NCBI GenBank assembly: GCA_030639985.1
Contig: DAOWKG010000035.1
Location: forward strand, 1 to 9,571
Reading direction: 5' to 3'
Length of the DNA: 9,571 nucleotides
From: Desulfuromonadaceae bacterium
GTDB taxonomy: Bacteria > Desulfobacterota > Desulfuromonadia > Desulfuromonadales > Geopsychrobacteraceae
Shown here piece by piece: positions 1 to 7,466 of this stretch. A model generated the notes under the pieces. That model was given only the letters and a program-made list of their open reading frames with translations. It made no database searches and was not told the DNA's origin. Numbering within the stretch: position 1 is the first letter of the stretch; the number at the start of each line of letters is the position of its first letter. Made by a program: the position numbers and the translations under genes.

Positions 1-1536
1 AAACAGCGCTACGAGGAGCACCATCATCTGACAATAAGTGACGAGGCTTTAAAGGCAGCTGCCTCATTGGCGGCGAGGTATATCGCCGACCGCTTTTTGC
101 CCGACAAGGCAATTGATCTGATTGATGAAGCATGTGCCACTATCCGTACCGAAATCGATTCGATGCCAGCTGAACTCGATGCTATTACCCGCCGGGTGAT
201 GCAGCTGGAGATTGAAGCAGCCGCACTAAAAAAAGAGAAAGACCATGCCAGTCGCGAACGCTTAACAGCATTACAAAAAGAACTTGCCGACCTGAAAGAA
301 AATGAGCAAACGCTATCGGCCCAGTGGCAGAACGAAAAGGGGGGAATTCGCGGAGTGCAACAGTTACGGGAAGAGATTGAACAAACCCGACTGGCAAGCG
401 CCGAAGCTGAGCGTAACTACGATCTCAATCGTGCCGCCGAACTTAAGCATGGGCGCTTACCCGAGCTGGAAAGCCGCCTGCATGATGCTGAGGCTGGGCT
501 TGAAAATAGCGATGATGGCAACAAAATGTTGCGGGAAGAGGTTACCGAAGATGAGATTGCCGATATCGTTGCTCGCTGGACTGGAATTCCAGTAACCCGA
601 TTGGTCGAGAGCGAGCGCGACAAGTTGCTCCAGCTGGATGAGATCCTCCACCAGCGGGTTATCGGTCAGGATGAAGCGGTACAGTTAGTTGCCGATGCAG
701 TAATCAGGGCACGAGCGGGAATCAAAGACCCAAGTAGGCCAATTGGCTCATTTATCTTCCTCGGCCCGACCGGGGTGGGCAAGACCGAATTGGCACGGAC
801 CCTGACCGAAACCTTGTTCGACAGTGAAGACAATCTGATCCGGATTGACATGTCGGAATACATGGAAAAACATGCTGTCAGTCGCTTGCTGGGAGCGCCT
901 CCAGGTTATGTCGGTTATGAAGAAGGGGGGCAACTCACCGAAGCGGTACGGCGACAACCTTACGCAGTAATTTTGTTTGATGAAATTGAAAAAGCCCATC
1001 CCGATGTCTTCAATATCTTATTACAAATTCTCGATGATGGTCGAGCAACCGACTCCAAGGGTCGCACTGTCAGCTTCAAAAATACCGTTATCATCATGAC
1101 CTCAAATATTGGTTCCCAGTACCTGTTGGACGGGATTCGTAATGGGGAAATCACACCAGAAACTATGCGCCAGGTCGAGCAGGAGCTTCGGCAAAGTTTT
1201 CGGCCAGAGTTCCTGAACCGGGTCGATGATACTATTATTTTCAAGCCTCTAAGCCAGGAAGAAATTAAGCAAATAGTGGTGTTGCTGATTGAGGAATTAC
1301 GCCAACGAATGGTCAAAAGACACCTGGATCTGGAACTGACCCCTGCGGCTTATGACTATATTGCCAAAACCGCTTACGATCCGGTTTATGGCGCCCGCCC
1401 CCTGAAACGCTTTATCCAGAGACGGCTGGAAACAAAGGTTGCCAGAACCTTGATTGGTGGAGAAGCGGAAGAAGGAACTAAAGTCAGCGTTGACCTTAAA
1501 AATGGTGAACTGGTAGTAATGATTAAAACAGGGTAA
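1..1536 (+). CDS. clpB: ATP-dependent disaggregase ClpB, C-terminal 511 residues (5' end outside window)
   Basis: ClpB is a cytoplasmic hexameric AAA+ chaperone that threads aggregated proteins through its pore, working with DnaK/DnaJ/GrpE. The frame is open from base 1, so the gene is cut by the window edge; TTG at 67 is internal. Numbering visible residues from base 1: the end of the first ATPase domain with [14 protein letters not shown] (about 29-42), a long charged coiled-coil middle domain (about 50-170) that separates ClpB from ClpA and ClpX, then the second ATPase domain. That domain has Walker [10 protein letters not shown] (255-263), pore loop GYVGYEEGG (302-310), Walker [12 protein letters not shown] (D327, E328), sensor 1 TSN (to N369), the arginine-finger stretch FRPEFLNR (R407) and sensor 2 GAR (R466). 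By comparison with E. coli ClpB (Walker A2 near residue 605) about 350 residues are missing. All visible catalytic residues are intact. No heat-shock promoter is visible because the 5' end is absent. Confidence 0.97.
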   Translation, partial: KQRYEEHHHLTISDEALKAAASLAARYIADRFLPDKAIDLIDEACATIRTEIDSMPAELDAITRRVMQLEIEAAALKKEKDHASRERLTALQKELADLKENEQTLSAQWQNEKGGIRGVQQLREEIEQTRLASAEAERNYDLNRAAELKHGRLPELESRLHDAEAGLENSDDGNKMLREEVTEDEIADIVARWTGIPVTRLVESERDKLLQLDEILHQRVIGQDEAVQLVADAVIRARAGIKDPSRPIGSFIFLGPTGVGKTELARTLTETLFDSEDNLIRIDMSEYMEKHAVSRLLGAPPGYVGYEEGGQLTEAVRRQPYAVILFDEIEKAHPDVFNILLQILDDGRATDSKGRTVSFKNTVIIMTSNIGSQYLLDGIRNGEITPETMRQVEQELRQSFRPEFLNRVDDTIIFKPLSQEEIKQIVVLLIEELRQRMVKRHLDLELTPAAYDYIAKTAYDPVYGARPLKRFIQRRLETKVARTLIGGEAEEGTKVSVDLKNGELVVMIKTG

Positions 1537-1568
1537 ATCGAGACCACAATATCTTTGCGTTCTGTATC

Positions 1569-1597
1569 TTTACATTTCATCCGCCGTCAGGTAATCT
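1569..1597 (+). promoter_or_regulatory. Candidate sigma70-type promoter for the REC-PilZ-GAF gene
   Basis: TTTACA (1569-1574) is followed after 17 bases by TAATCT (1592-1597), about 30 bases before the ATG at 1627. The -35 matches consensus at 5 of 6 positions; the -10 matches only 3, but these are the most conserved T, A and final T. I see no intrinsic terminator in the 1537-1623 gap, so read-through from clpB could also drive the gene. Confidence 0.35.
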
Positions 1598-1612
1598 TAA
1601 TCTGTAGTTTTT

Positions 1613-1618
1613 AAGGAG
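1613..1618 (+). promoter_or_regulatory. Ribosome binding site deciding the regulator start
   Basis: AAGGAG lies 8 bases before ATG at 1627 and 5 bases before an in-frame TTG at 1624. Spacing and start-codon preference both favour the ATG, giving a protein beginning MAKILLVDD, typical of receiver domains. Confidence 0.8.
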
Positions 1619-1626
1619 ACAGATTG

Positions 1627-2994
1627 ATGGCGAAAATATTACTGGTTGATGATGTAGATTTGTTCCTTGAGCTGGAGCGTTCCTACCTGCATGGTTGTGA
1701 TTACGATCTGGTGACCGCCTCTTCCGGCGAAGAAACGCTACAGCGACTTGATAAAATTGCCCCCGATGTATTGTTGCTCGACTATTATATGCCGGGAATT
1801 AATGGTGACGAAGTATGTCGTTCCATTCGCAACAATCCTCGCTGGGCAAAGCTGGCGATTTTGATGGTAACTGCAGCGGGGAAACCAGAGGAAGTACAGA
1901 GTTGTCTTGATGCCGGTTGCGATGATTACATTACCAAACCAGTTAATAAGCAGGAACTGCGAGAAAAGGTTGCCCGTTTACTCGGCTCAGTTCAACGCCG
2001 CACCACAGAACGGGTTACGGTAAAGCTCCCGATTCAATTGCACGAAGGTGGCCGCCTCCACGTCGTTACAGCAAAAGACATCTCCGCCAGCGGTGCCTGC
2101 CTTAAATCACCAGTAGAGCTGGAGGAAAACACCACCGTTGAAATGAAATTGGAAGGGGAAAACGGCGAACCTTTTTCTTTATACGGAAAAATAAAACGGT
2201 CTGCAGCAAAAGATAAAGACGGCTGTGGAGTATACTTTATCCACCCCGACAACCACAGTAAAAAAGTTCTTGACCGATTGATCCGTAGCAAAAAAATAGA
2301 GCAATTACAAGCTGATGGAGTTGATAAGAACCTCGTCAAGCGCTTACAGGCGTTAGAAAATGAGTGCTCACAACTACGCACCGAGCAGGATGACGCTTTA
2401 CGGCGGATTGGCGAACTGGAACATGAAAATCTCGATTTTGCCAACCAACTGGTTCAGGTTGAGGATGTAAATAACAACTTGACCAATCTTTATATCGCCT
2501 CTTCCCGCCTCCACTCTACCCTTGATCGTACCGAAACACTCGAAATCATCAAAGAGGTAGTTATAAACTTTGTCGGTGCTGAGAAGTTTGCCGTTTTTAT
2601 GTTCGATAAGAAAACCGACCTGCTGCGGTTTGAAACCGGCGAAGGCTTTGATGCTGATGAAACTTTTGCCGATATTCCATTGGGCGAAGGTCTTTTGGGA
2701 GAGATTGCTGCCAACGCCGAAAACTATTTCCATAAAGGGTCAATCAGTGCCGGCTCTGACGATATTGATGCCCCCATTGTCGCAATCCCCCTGATGATTC
2801 AAGAGCAGTTGATTGGCTTATTGGCTATCTACCGACTATTCATCCATAAAGAACAGCTTGAATCAATTGATTACCAACTCTTTTCGATGCTCGGCGAACA
2901 TGCAGCATCAGCATTATTTTCTTCCACCCTTTATGGTCATTCCGAGCGCAAGCGACAGACCTATCAGGGATTTGTCGATCTACTACTTAAGTGA
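1627..2994 (+). CDS. Response regulator with receiver, PilZ and GAF domains
   Basis: This 455-residue cytoplasmic regulator probably joins phosphotransfer input to c-di-GMP binding. Residues 1-119 form a receiver: acidic pair D8/D9, phosphoacceptor D52 in LLLDYYMPG, T82 and K104 (TKP). Residues about 124-215 form a PilZ domain with both c-di-GMP contacts present, RxxxR (R125, R129) and DxSxxG (D151-G156). Residues about 236-288 are a heptad-like coiled coil (likely dimerising), and 289-435 look like a GAF domain by pattern (SRLHSTLDRTETLEII at its start, IPLMIQEQLIGLLAIY near its end). No DNA-binding, GGDEF, EAL or kinase domain follows, so output is probably by protein contact. No cognate histidine kinase lies in the window. 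It sits 90 bases downstream of clpB, with its own strong RBS and a possible promoter. The 3' end overlaps the convergent radical SAM gene by 8 bases. The GAF ligand cannot be read from sequence. Confidence 0.88.
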   Translation: MAKILLVDDVDLFLELERSYLHGCDYDLVTASSGEETLQRLDKIAPDVLLLDYYMPGINGDEVCRSIRNNPRWAKLAILMVTAAGKPEEVQSCLDAGCDDYITKPVNKQELREKVARLLGSVQRRTTERVTVKLPIQLHEGGRLHVVTAKDISASGACLKSPVELEENTTVEMKLEGENGEPFSLYGKIKRSAAKDKDGCGVYFIHPDNHSKKVLDRLIRSKKIEQLQADGVDKNLVKRLQALENECSQLRTEQDDALRRIGELEHENLDFANQLVQVEDVNNNLTNLYIASSRLHSTLDRTETLEIIKEVVINFVGAEKFAVFMFDKKTDLLRFETGEGFDADETFADIPLGEGLLGEIAANAENYFHKGSISAGSDDIDAPIVAIPLMIQEQLIGLLAIYRLFIHKEQLESIDYQLFSMLGEHAASALFSSTLYGHSERKRQTYQGFVDLLLK

Positions 2995-4837
2995 CCGGCA
3001 GCAGCAACCCTTGGGCAATGGCAAAATCAAGTAGTTCTGTGGCCAACTCGGGAGCAAGCCCATGGCCAAGTTGCTGCCTGGTTTTTGCTGTTTTTGCCCG
3101 ACCAAGAAGAGCAGCAAAATCGTCATCCAGCGCCTCAATAATCACCTCTCCCTGCTGGCGCAGGAAAATTGCATGACCGGGCTCCGGTTCCAGCTGGCGG
3201 CAAATCTTTGCCAACGACTCACCACCAACCATTTCCAACTCATCCAAGCTATAATTAAACCCCTGAATTGCCACTGCCGGATTGAGTTTCCAGCGCTGTT
3301 TTTGTCCCGGTCTACGACTATCAGAGCAGCAATCATCAGCCAACAACGTGGTTGCACAAAAAAAGTGAAAGTTGATTAAATCGGTAGCAATGGCAAGCAA
3401 TTTTGATATTTTTTTAGCCTTTAGCTGCTGGGCAACAAATTGTTGTTGGAGCGGCAGAATTGCATCGGGCTGCCAATTGTCTACAGCCATAATTTCTTCC
3501 AAGCCGATTTTTTTTTCGGTCACGAGCCAGTCACCAAATTGCTGTAAAAAGACACTCGGTAACAATTTTAAAGCGTTACACAATTGGATAAAAAACCCGA
3601 CCGCCCTGCCCCGATTGTAAAAAATATCGGTTGCGGCAGCAAGCAAGCGACTTTTTTGCAGATCCGTAGCCGAGTAACTTTGGTTAGTTTGAAGCAAATA
3701 TGGGGGTTGCGACTCTCCCTGAATGCCGAATTCTCGTTGTTTATCAAAAAGTTCCGTACCGGGCAATACTGCCAGAGGAAAAACATCCACCTGATTGGGC
3801 TGTTGGCGCAGAGTAAAATCGAGGCTGTTGCAAAAACCCGCATGATTATCGCCGGGAAGCCCATAGATCAAGTCAAGTCCAAAGGTGATTCCAGCACGAC
3901 TCATTTGCTGTAAATGTTGCTCCATCTGCTGCAGCTGTAAGTTTCGATGCAGCGGCGCTAACACTGCTGCAGTTGCAGACTGAAGCCCAATCTGTACCGA
4001 GCAAGAAAGCTGAGAGAGGAGATTGATGGTATCGGAATCGAGAAAATCAGCTTTCGCTTCTATATGGTAGTGGATCTGTGGTGCCAGTTCGAGCAACATC
4101 CGCAGCAACTGCTTGCCCCGTTTAGGGGGAGCATTAAAGGTTGAATCGAGGATCCATATCTGGCCGACTCGATGCTTAGCGAAGAGTTTAAGCTCCTGCT
4201 GTAAGCGCTCAGTCGGAAACGGACGAACCCCCTGATGCCCTTTGGCATCATAACAAAAAGCACAATTAAACTGGCACCCCCTGGCAACCTCCCAGAGTAC
4301 CCCACAATTTTCTGTCAAAGGCAGTTGTCCGGTCAGCCACGGAGATGGCAGCAGCGACAGATCGGAACAGACCGCTGCGGCTGGTAATATTTGAGATTCT
4401 GGTTTAGCAGGAAGATAGCCGGAAAGCCCATTGGTCGTTTTATTTGCACTTAGATCAGCGATTAATTCGGCAAAAGATACTTCACCCTCACCTCGAATAA
4501 TCCCAGCCAAAGCTCCCTCATTTATTACCTTTTGGCTATCGGCACTCGCTTCGGGACCACCCGCAAGGAGGATCAATTCCGGGCGTTGCCGTTGTAATAA
4601 CCGGGTAAGCGATAAAACTTGGGTCCGATTCCAGACATAGAGGGGAAAAGCAATAATCGTCGGGTTAAGATCGAGAAGTTTCCGGCTTAAACTGGCCGTA
4701 TCGAGATCGGGAAACAGGTCAACAAGTTCGGTGCGACGCTGCAACTCCGGTGGCAAGCAGGCTTTAATACATCCGGCAGCGAGAGGTACTGCCTGGGCTG
4801 AGGGGCGCACATGCAGGGTTGCTATCAAGATATGCAT
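2987..4837 (-). CDS. B12-binding-domain-type radical SAM protein, function unknown
   Basis: This 616-residue protein has the layout of cobalamin-type radical SAM enzymes. Residues 1-130 resemble the Rossmann-like B12-binding fold, with GGPEAS (93-98) and GEGE (116-119), but I do not see the DxHxxG cobalamin-ligand motif, so B12 may bind base-off without a protein histidine or not at all. Residues about 180-400 form the radical SAM barrel. Its 4Fe-4S motif is C188-x3-C192-x2-C195 (CQFNCAFCYD), followed by EAKADF, a strand with QIGLQSA, and LIYGLPGD. The remaining 200 residues resemble the DUF4080-type tail seen in such proteins and are rich in glutamine and leucine. Substrate and reaction are unknown; related families include methyltransferases and BchE-like cyclases. 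ATG at 4837 follows a weak AAGAGA site, 8 bases after the upstream gene's stop, so the two are cotranscribed. Its stop lies inside the 3' end of the convergent regulator gene. Confidence 0.85.
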   Translation of the reverse strand: MHILIATLHVRPSAQAVPLAAGCIKACLPPELQRRTELVDLFPDLDTASLSRKLLDLNPTIIAFPLYVWNRTQVLSLTRLLQRQRPELILLAGGPEASADSQKVINEGALAGIIRGEGEVSFAELIADLSANKTTNGLSGYLPAKPESQILPAAAVCSDLSLLPSPWLTGQLPLTENCGVLWEVARGCQFNCAFCYDAKGHQGVRPFPTERLQQELKLFAKHRVGQIWILDSTFNAPPKRGKQLLRMLLELAPQIHYHIEAKADFLDSDTINLLSQLSCSVQIGLQSATAAVLAPLHRNLQLQQMEQHLQQMSRAGITFGLDLIYGLPGDNHAGFCNSLDFTLRQQPNQVDVFPLAVLPGTELFDKQREFGIQGESQPPYLLQTNQSYSATDLQKSRLLAAATDIFYNRGRAVGFFIQLCNALKLLPSVFLQQFGDWLVTEKKIGLEEIMAVDNWQPDAILPLQQQFVAQQLKAKKISKLLAIATDLINFHFFCATTLLADDCCSDSRRPGQKQRWKLNPAVAIQGFNYSLDELEMVGGESLAKICRQLEPEPGHAIFLRQQGEVIIEALDDDFAALLGRAKTAKTRQQLGHGLAPELATELLDFAIAQGLLLPVT

Positions 4838-4845
4838 GGGGTCTC

Positions 4846-5394
4846 TTATTGTTTCAGGCTTACTTTAATCCGGGGCTTATCACCGCTGCTGTCAATACTA
4901 AAGACAACCTGTCGATCACCATAGCGGTTGCGAATTTTTTCCCGCTGTACCGCCAAAAAATCGGCAATTTTTTCGGCACTGGGAGCACCGGCAGCCAGTC
5001 CGCATGATGCTCTTGCCCGACTGAGCTCTTGTTGCAGTCTGGCCGCTTCCGTTTGCGGCTCAACCGTTTTTGCGACAGCTGGCTTGGTTGATGCTGATTT
5101 CAATTTGGCAATATGACGATGATATTTACCCTCATCCATGAGCCGCAAAATCCGGTCCCAGTATTGTCCATACGACATGAAACGTGAGGATATACTCTGA
5201 TGCCGAAATCTCAAATCGGTCCAGACAATATGACGATTGGTAAAATGGCGTAGTTGCTTGGCAATATTTTTGCGCTCATTCATCGGTTCACGACGCTCAA
5301 GACCGGCAAAATATTGTTCATAACGAATCTCCAGCTCTTTAACCTGCTGCTGAATTTCGTCAAGCTGTCGTGCCAACTGGCGCCGTTCATCCAT
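4846..5394 (-). CDS. Coiled-coil protein of unknown function, possibly MXAN_5187 C-terminal-domain family
   Basis: A 182-residue soluble, strongly basic protein with no signal peptide or membrane segment. Residues 1-30 are predicted helix or coiled coil (RRQLARQLDEIQQQVKELE). A distinctive block at about 30-95 contains YFAGLERREP, LRFRHQ, a Tyr/Trp cluster (SYGQYWDR) and GKYHRH. A Lys/Ala/Pro-rich linker (about 96-115) leads to a second conserved-looking region with VFSID...KPRIKVSLK at the C-terminus. From memory this pattern fits the family called MXAN_5187 C-terminal domain, found in myxobacteria and Geobacter-like bacteria; the assignment is tentative and gives no function. The start at 5394 is backed by GAGGAGA (5401-5407) with a 6-base spacing and by a well-placed promoter at 5422-5450. 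It is first in an operon with the radical SAM gene (8-base gap), which suggests a shared process, by context only. Confidence 0.75.
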   Translation of the reverse strand: MDERRQLARQLDEIQQQVKELEIRYEQYFAGLERREPMNERKNIAKQLRHFTNRHIVWTDLRFRHQSISSRFMSYGQYWDRILRLMDEGKYHRHIAKLKSASTKPAVAKTVEPQTEAARLQQELSRARASCGLAAGAPSAEKIADFLAVQREKIRNRYGDRQVVFSIDSSGDKPRIKVSLKQ

Positions 5395-5400
5395 CTACTA

Positions 5401-5407
5401 TCTCCTC
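5401..5407 (-). promoter_or_regulatory. Ribosome binding site of the 182-residue gene
   Basis: Read on the minus strand, GAGGAGA lies 6 bases before ATG (5394-5392). It decides this ATG over a second in-frame ATG in the body of the gene (MNERKN, near residue 38). Confidence 0.75.
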
Positions 5408-5421
5408 AACAGAAAGAAAAG

Positions 5422-5450
5422 ACTATACGCCAGCAGGACGCTAATGTAAA
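5422..5450 (-). promoter_or_regulatory. Sigma70-type promoter for the unknown-protein/radical SAM operon
   Basis: On the minus strand, TTTACA (5450-5445) and TATAGT (5427-5422) are separated by exactly 17 bases. Each hexamer matches consensus at 5 of 6 positions. Transcription would start near 5415, leaving a leader of about 20 bases that contains the GAGGAGA site. It points away from the rplU promoter, so the two operons are divergent. Confidence 0.65.
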
Positions 5451-5468
5451 TTAATTAGTTCCCATTAG

Positions 5469-5576
5469 TTAAGTTTCAAAGGCCACCTTATCCTGCACCA
5501 GATTAAACTCGCAAGCGCTGCAAATCTTATCCACCATTTTTTCTTGACAGGTGCGGCAGTGGTTATATATAGTCAC
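5469..5576 (-). CDS. Possible four-cysteine microprotein (zinc-ribbon-like), unproven
   Basis: From GTG at 5576-5574 to TAA at 5471-5469 there is a 35-codon frame with C7-x2-C10-x8-C19-x2-C22 (CRTC and CSAC), followed by an acidic/hydrophobic tail ending in DKVAFET. Two CxxC knuckles this close resemble a small zinc ribbon. An in-frame ATG at 5537-5535 would give only 22 residues and lose the first knuckle. Against it: neither start has a good ribosome binding site, the frame lies across the strong rplU promoter on the other strand, and a 35-residue frame can arise by chance. If real, it would be the first gene upstream of the 182-residue gene on the same strand, ending 74 bases before that gene's ATG. 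I recognise no named family. Confidence 0.25.
   Translation of the reverse strand: MTIYNHCRTCQEKMVDKICSACEFNLVQDKVAFET
5544..5573 (+). promoter_or_regulatory. Strong sigma70-type promoter of rplU-rpmA
   Basis: A perfect -35 TTGACA (5544-5549) is followed by TATAGT (5568-5573, 18-base spacer) or the overlapping TATATA (5566-5571, 16-base spacer). Transcription would start near 5580, giving a leader of about 50 bases before the rplU ATG. A strong promoter is expected for a ribosomal protein operon. Confidence 0.8.
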
Positions 5577-5580
5577 GCGT

Positions 5581-5609
5581 TGCAGCGCAATACCTGCGTT
5601 TGCATTTTT
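5581..5609 (+). promoter_or_regulatory. Leader hairpin with T-run ahead of rplU (possible L21 leader element)
   Basis: TGCAG (5581-5585) and CGCA (5586-5589) pair with TGCG (5595-5598) and TTGCA (5600-5604). This gives a 9-pair stem (one G-U pair, one bulged T at 5599) with a 5-base loop ATACC, directly followed by five T (5605-5609). It lies at the predicted 5' end of the mRNA and stops 5 bases before the ribosome binding site. It could stabilise the mRNA, attenuate transcription or be a protein-binding leader; the sequence does not decide. I cannot match it to a known L21 leader family. Confidence 0.4.
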
Positions 5610-5630
5610 ATCGATAGGAGAATGACAATA

Positions 5631-5939
5631 ATGTATGCGGTGATCAAGACCGGAGGTAAACAGTACAAAGTTTCCGAAGGCGACCTTTTAAAGGTCGAAA
5701 TGATCGATGGTGCAGTGGGTGATACCATTGAACTCGATCAAGTCCTCATGGTCGGTGGCGCAGAGGTTAAACTCGGAACACCTCTCGTACCAGGTGCTAA
5801 AGTTAAGGCACAGATCGTTGCTCAGGAAAAAGACAAAAAAGTGCTTGTCTTTAAATCCAAGCGACGCCAAGGGTATCGTAAGAAATTCGGCCACCGTCAA
5901 CCTATTACCCGACTTAAAGTCGCGGCAATCGAAGCTTAA
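5631..5939 (+). CDS. rplU: 50S ribosomal protein L21
   Basis: A 102-residue protein with the L21 signature from end to end: [18 protein letters not shown] at the N-terminus, [10 protein letters not shown] in the middle and [19 protein letters not shown] near the C-terminus, which contacts 23S rRNA. L21 binds 23S rRNA in the large subunit, near L20. Length is normal for the family (about 103). ATG at 5631 is chosen because TAGGAG (5615-5620) precedes it by 10 bases and it gives the canonical N-terminus; the frame is open further upstream, but that would add residues absent from L21 proteins. It is the first gene of the rplU-rpmA operon, behind a strong promoter and a leader hairpin. rpmA starts 11 bases after its stop. 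Confidence 0.98.
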   Translation: MYAVIKTGGKQYKVSEGDLLKVEMIDGAVGDTIELDQVLMVGGAEVKLGTPLVPGAKVKAQIVAQEKDKKVLVFKSKRRQGYRKKFGHRQPITRLKVAAIEA

Positions 5940-5943
5940 GGAG
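5938..5943 (+). promoter_or_regulatory. rpmA ribosome binding site overlapping the rplU stop codon
   Basis: AAGGAG shares its first two bases with the TAA stop of rplU (5937-5939) and lies 7 bases before the rpmA ATG at 5951. This layout favours coupled translation of the two ribosomal proteins. Confidence 0.8.
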
Positions 5944-5950
5944 ACATCTC

Positions 5951-6205
5951 ATGGCTCATAAAAAAGCTGCCGGTAGTACCAGAAACGGTCGTGACAGCGC
6001 GGGAAAACGACTTGGGATTAAACGTTATGGCGGACAGCTAGTATCTGCCGGATCCATCCTGGTACGTCAACGTGGTACCACTTTTCATCCTGGAACCAAT
6101 GTCGGTTGTGGCAAAGACTATACTTTGTTTGCCCTTACTGATGGTGTGGTCAAGTTTGAAACCAAGGCGCAAGGGCGTAAGCATATCAGCGTTTACGCCG
6201 CCTGA
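5951..6205 (+). CDS. rpmA: 50S ribosomal protein L27
   Basis: An 84-residue protein beginning [16 protein letters not shown], the L27 signature, with [16 protein letters not shown] and FHPGTNVG following. The N-terminal tail of L27 reaches the peptidyl transferase centre and contacts the ends of the tRNAs. The N-terminus is the short kind without the cleaved extension seen in Firmicutes, so no processing protease is needed; this agrees with a Gram-negative host. Length is standard (about 85). It is cotranscribed with rplU and followed 22 bases later by an intrinsic terminator that should end most transcripts of the pair. Confidence 0.98.
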   Translation: MAHKKAAGSTRNGRDSAGKRLGIKRYGGQLVSAGSILVRQRGTTFHPGTNVGCGKDYTLFALTDGVVKFETKAQGRKHISVYAA

Positions 6206-6227
6206 TTTGTTTTGTCATGAATCACTT

Positions 6228-6270
6228 AAGAGCCCGGTATCGCAATTGCGGTGACCGGGCTCTTTCGTTT
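6228..6270 (+). terminator. Intrinsic terminator after rplU-rpmA
   Basis: An 11-base perfect inverted repeat, AAGAGCCCGGT (6228-6238) with ACCGGGCTCTT (6254-6264), is followed by a T-rich tail (TTCGTTT). The 15-base loop contains the 10-base palindrome CGCAATTGCG (6241-6250), which can fold into a small inner hairpin. It separates the ribosomal protein genes from obg. Confidence 0.85.
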
Positions 6271-6346
6271 AAACACTTTATGTGACTATTCCGTCTTATG
6301 GGATCGCAACCCCAACCGATGGAGCACTTAAATAGTAATTTTATAA

Positions 6347-7393
<1,047 letters not shown>

Positions 7394-7397
7394 GTTA

Positions 7398-7432
7398 GGG
7401 CAGATTTTATCCATAAATAAAAGTTCATGCCC
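7398..7432 (+). other. Stem-loop in the obg-proB gap
   Basis: GGGCA (7398-7402) pairs with TGCCC (7428-7432), and inside it TTTTAT (7405-7410) pairs with ATAAAA (7417-7422) around a 6-base loop, with an asymmetric internal loop (GA opposite GTTCA). No T-run follows, so it is not an ordinary intrinsic terminator. It may be an mRNA-processing or stability structure between obg and proB, or chance. Confidence 0.35.
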
Positions 7433-7466
7433 CAGAAATGCGGTATTTGTTGATAAAGTAGAAATC

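Noticed and set aside
1624..1626. TTG as the start of the response regulator
   Set aside because: ATG at 1627 is better spaced from AAGGAG and gives the usual receiver N-terminus.
3142..3913. Open frames on both strands inside the radical SAM gene
   Set aside because: They are out-of-frame shadows of the 616-residue gene, with no recognisable domains or ribosome binding sites.
5544..5630. Upstream extension of rplU to begin near 5544
   Set aside because: It would add 29 residues absent from L21 proteins and would read through the promoter; ATG at 5631 has its own ribosome binding site.
6218..6286. A 22-codon ATG frame across the rpmA terminator
   Set aside because: It lies on the terminator stem, has no ribosome binding site, and its composition simply follows the inverted repeat.
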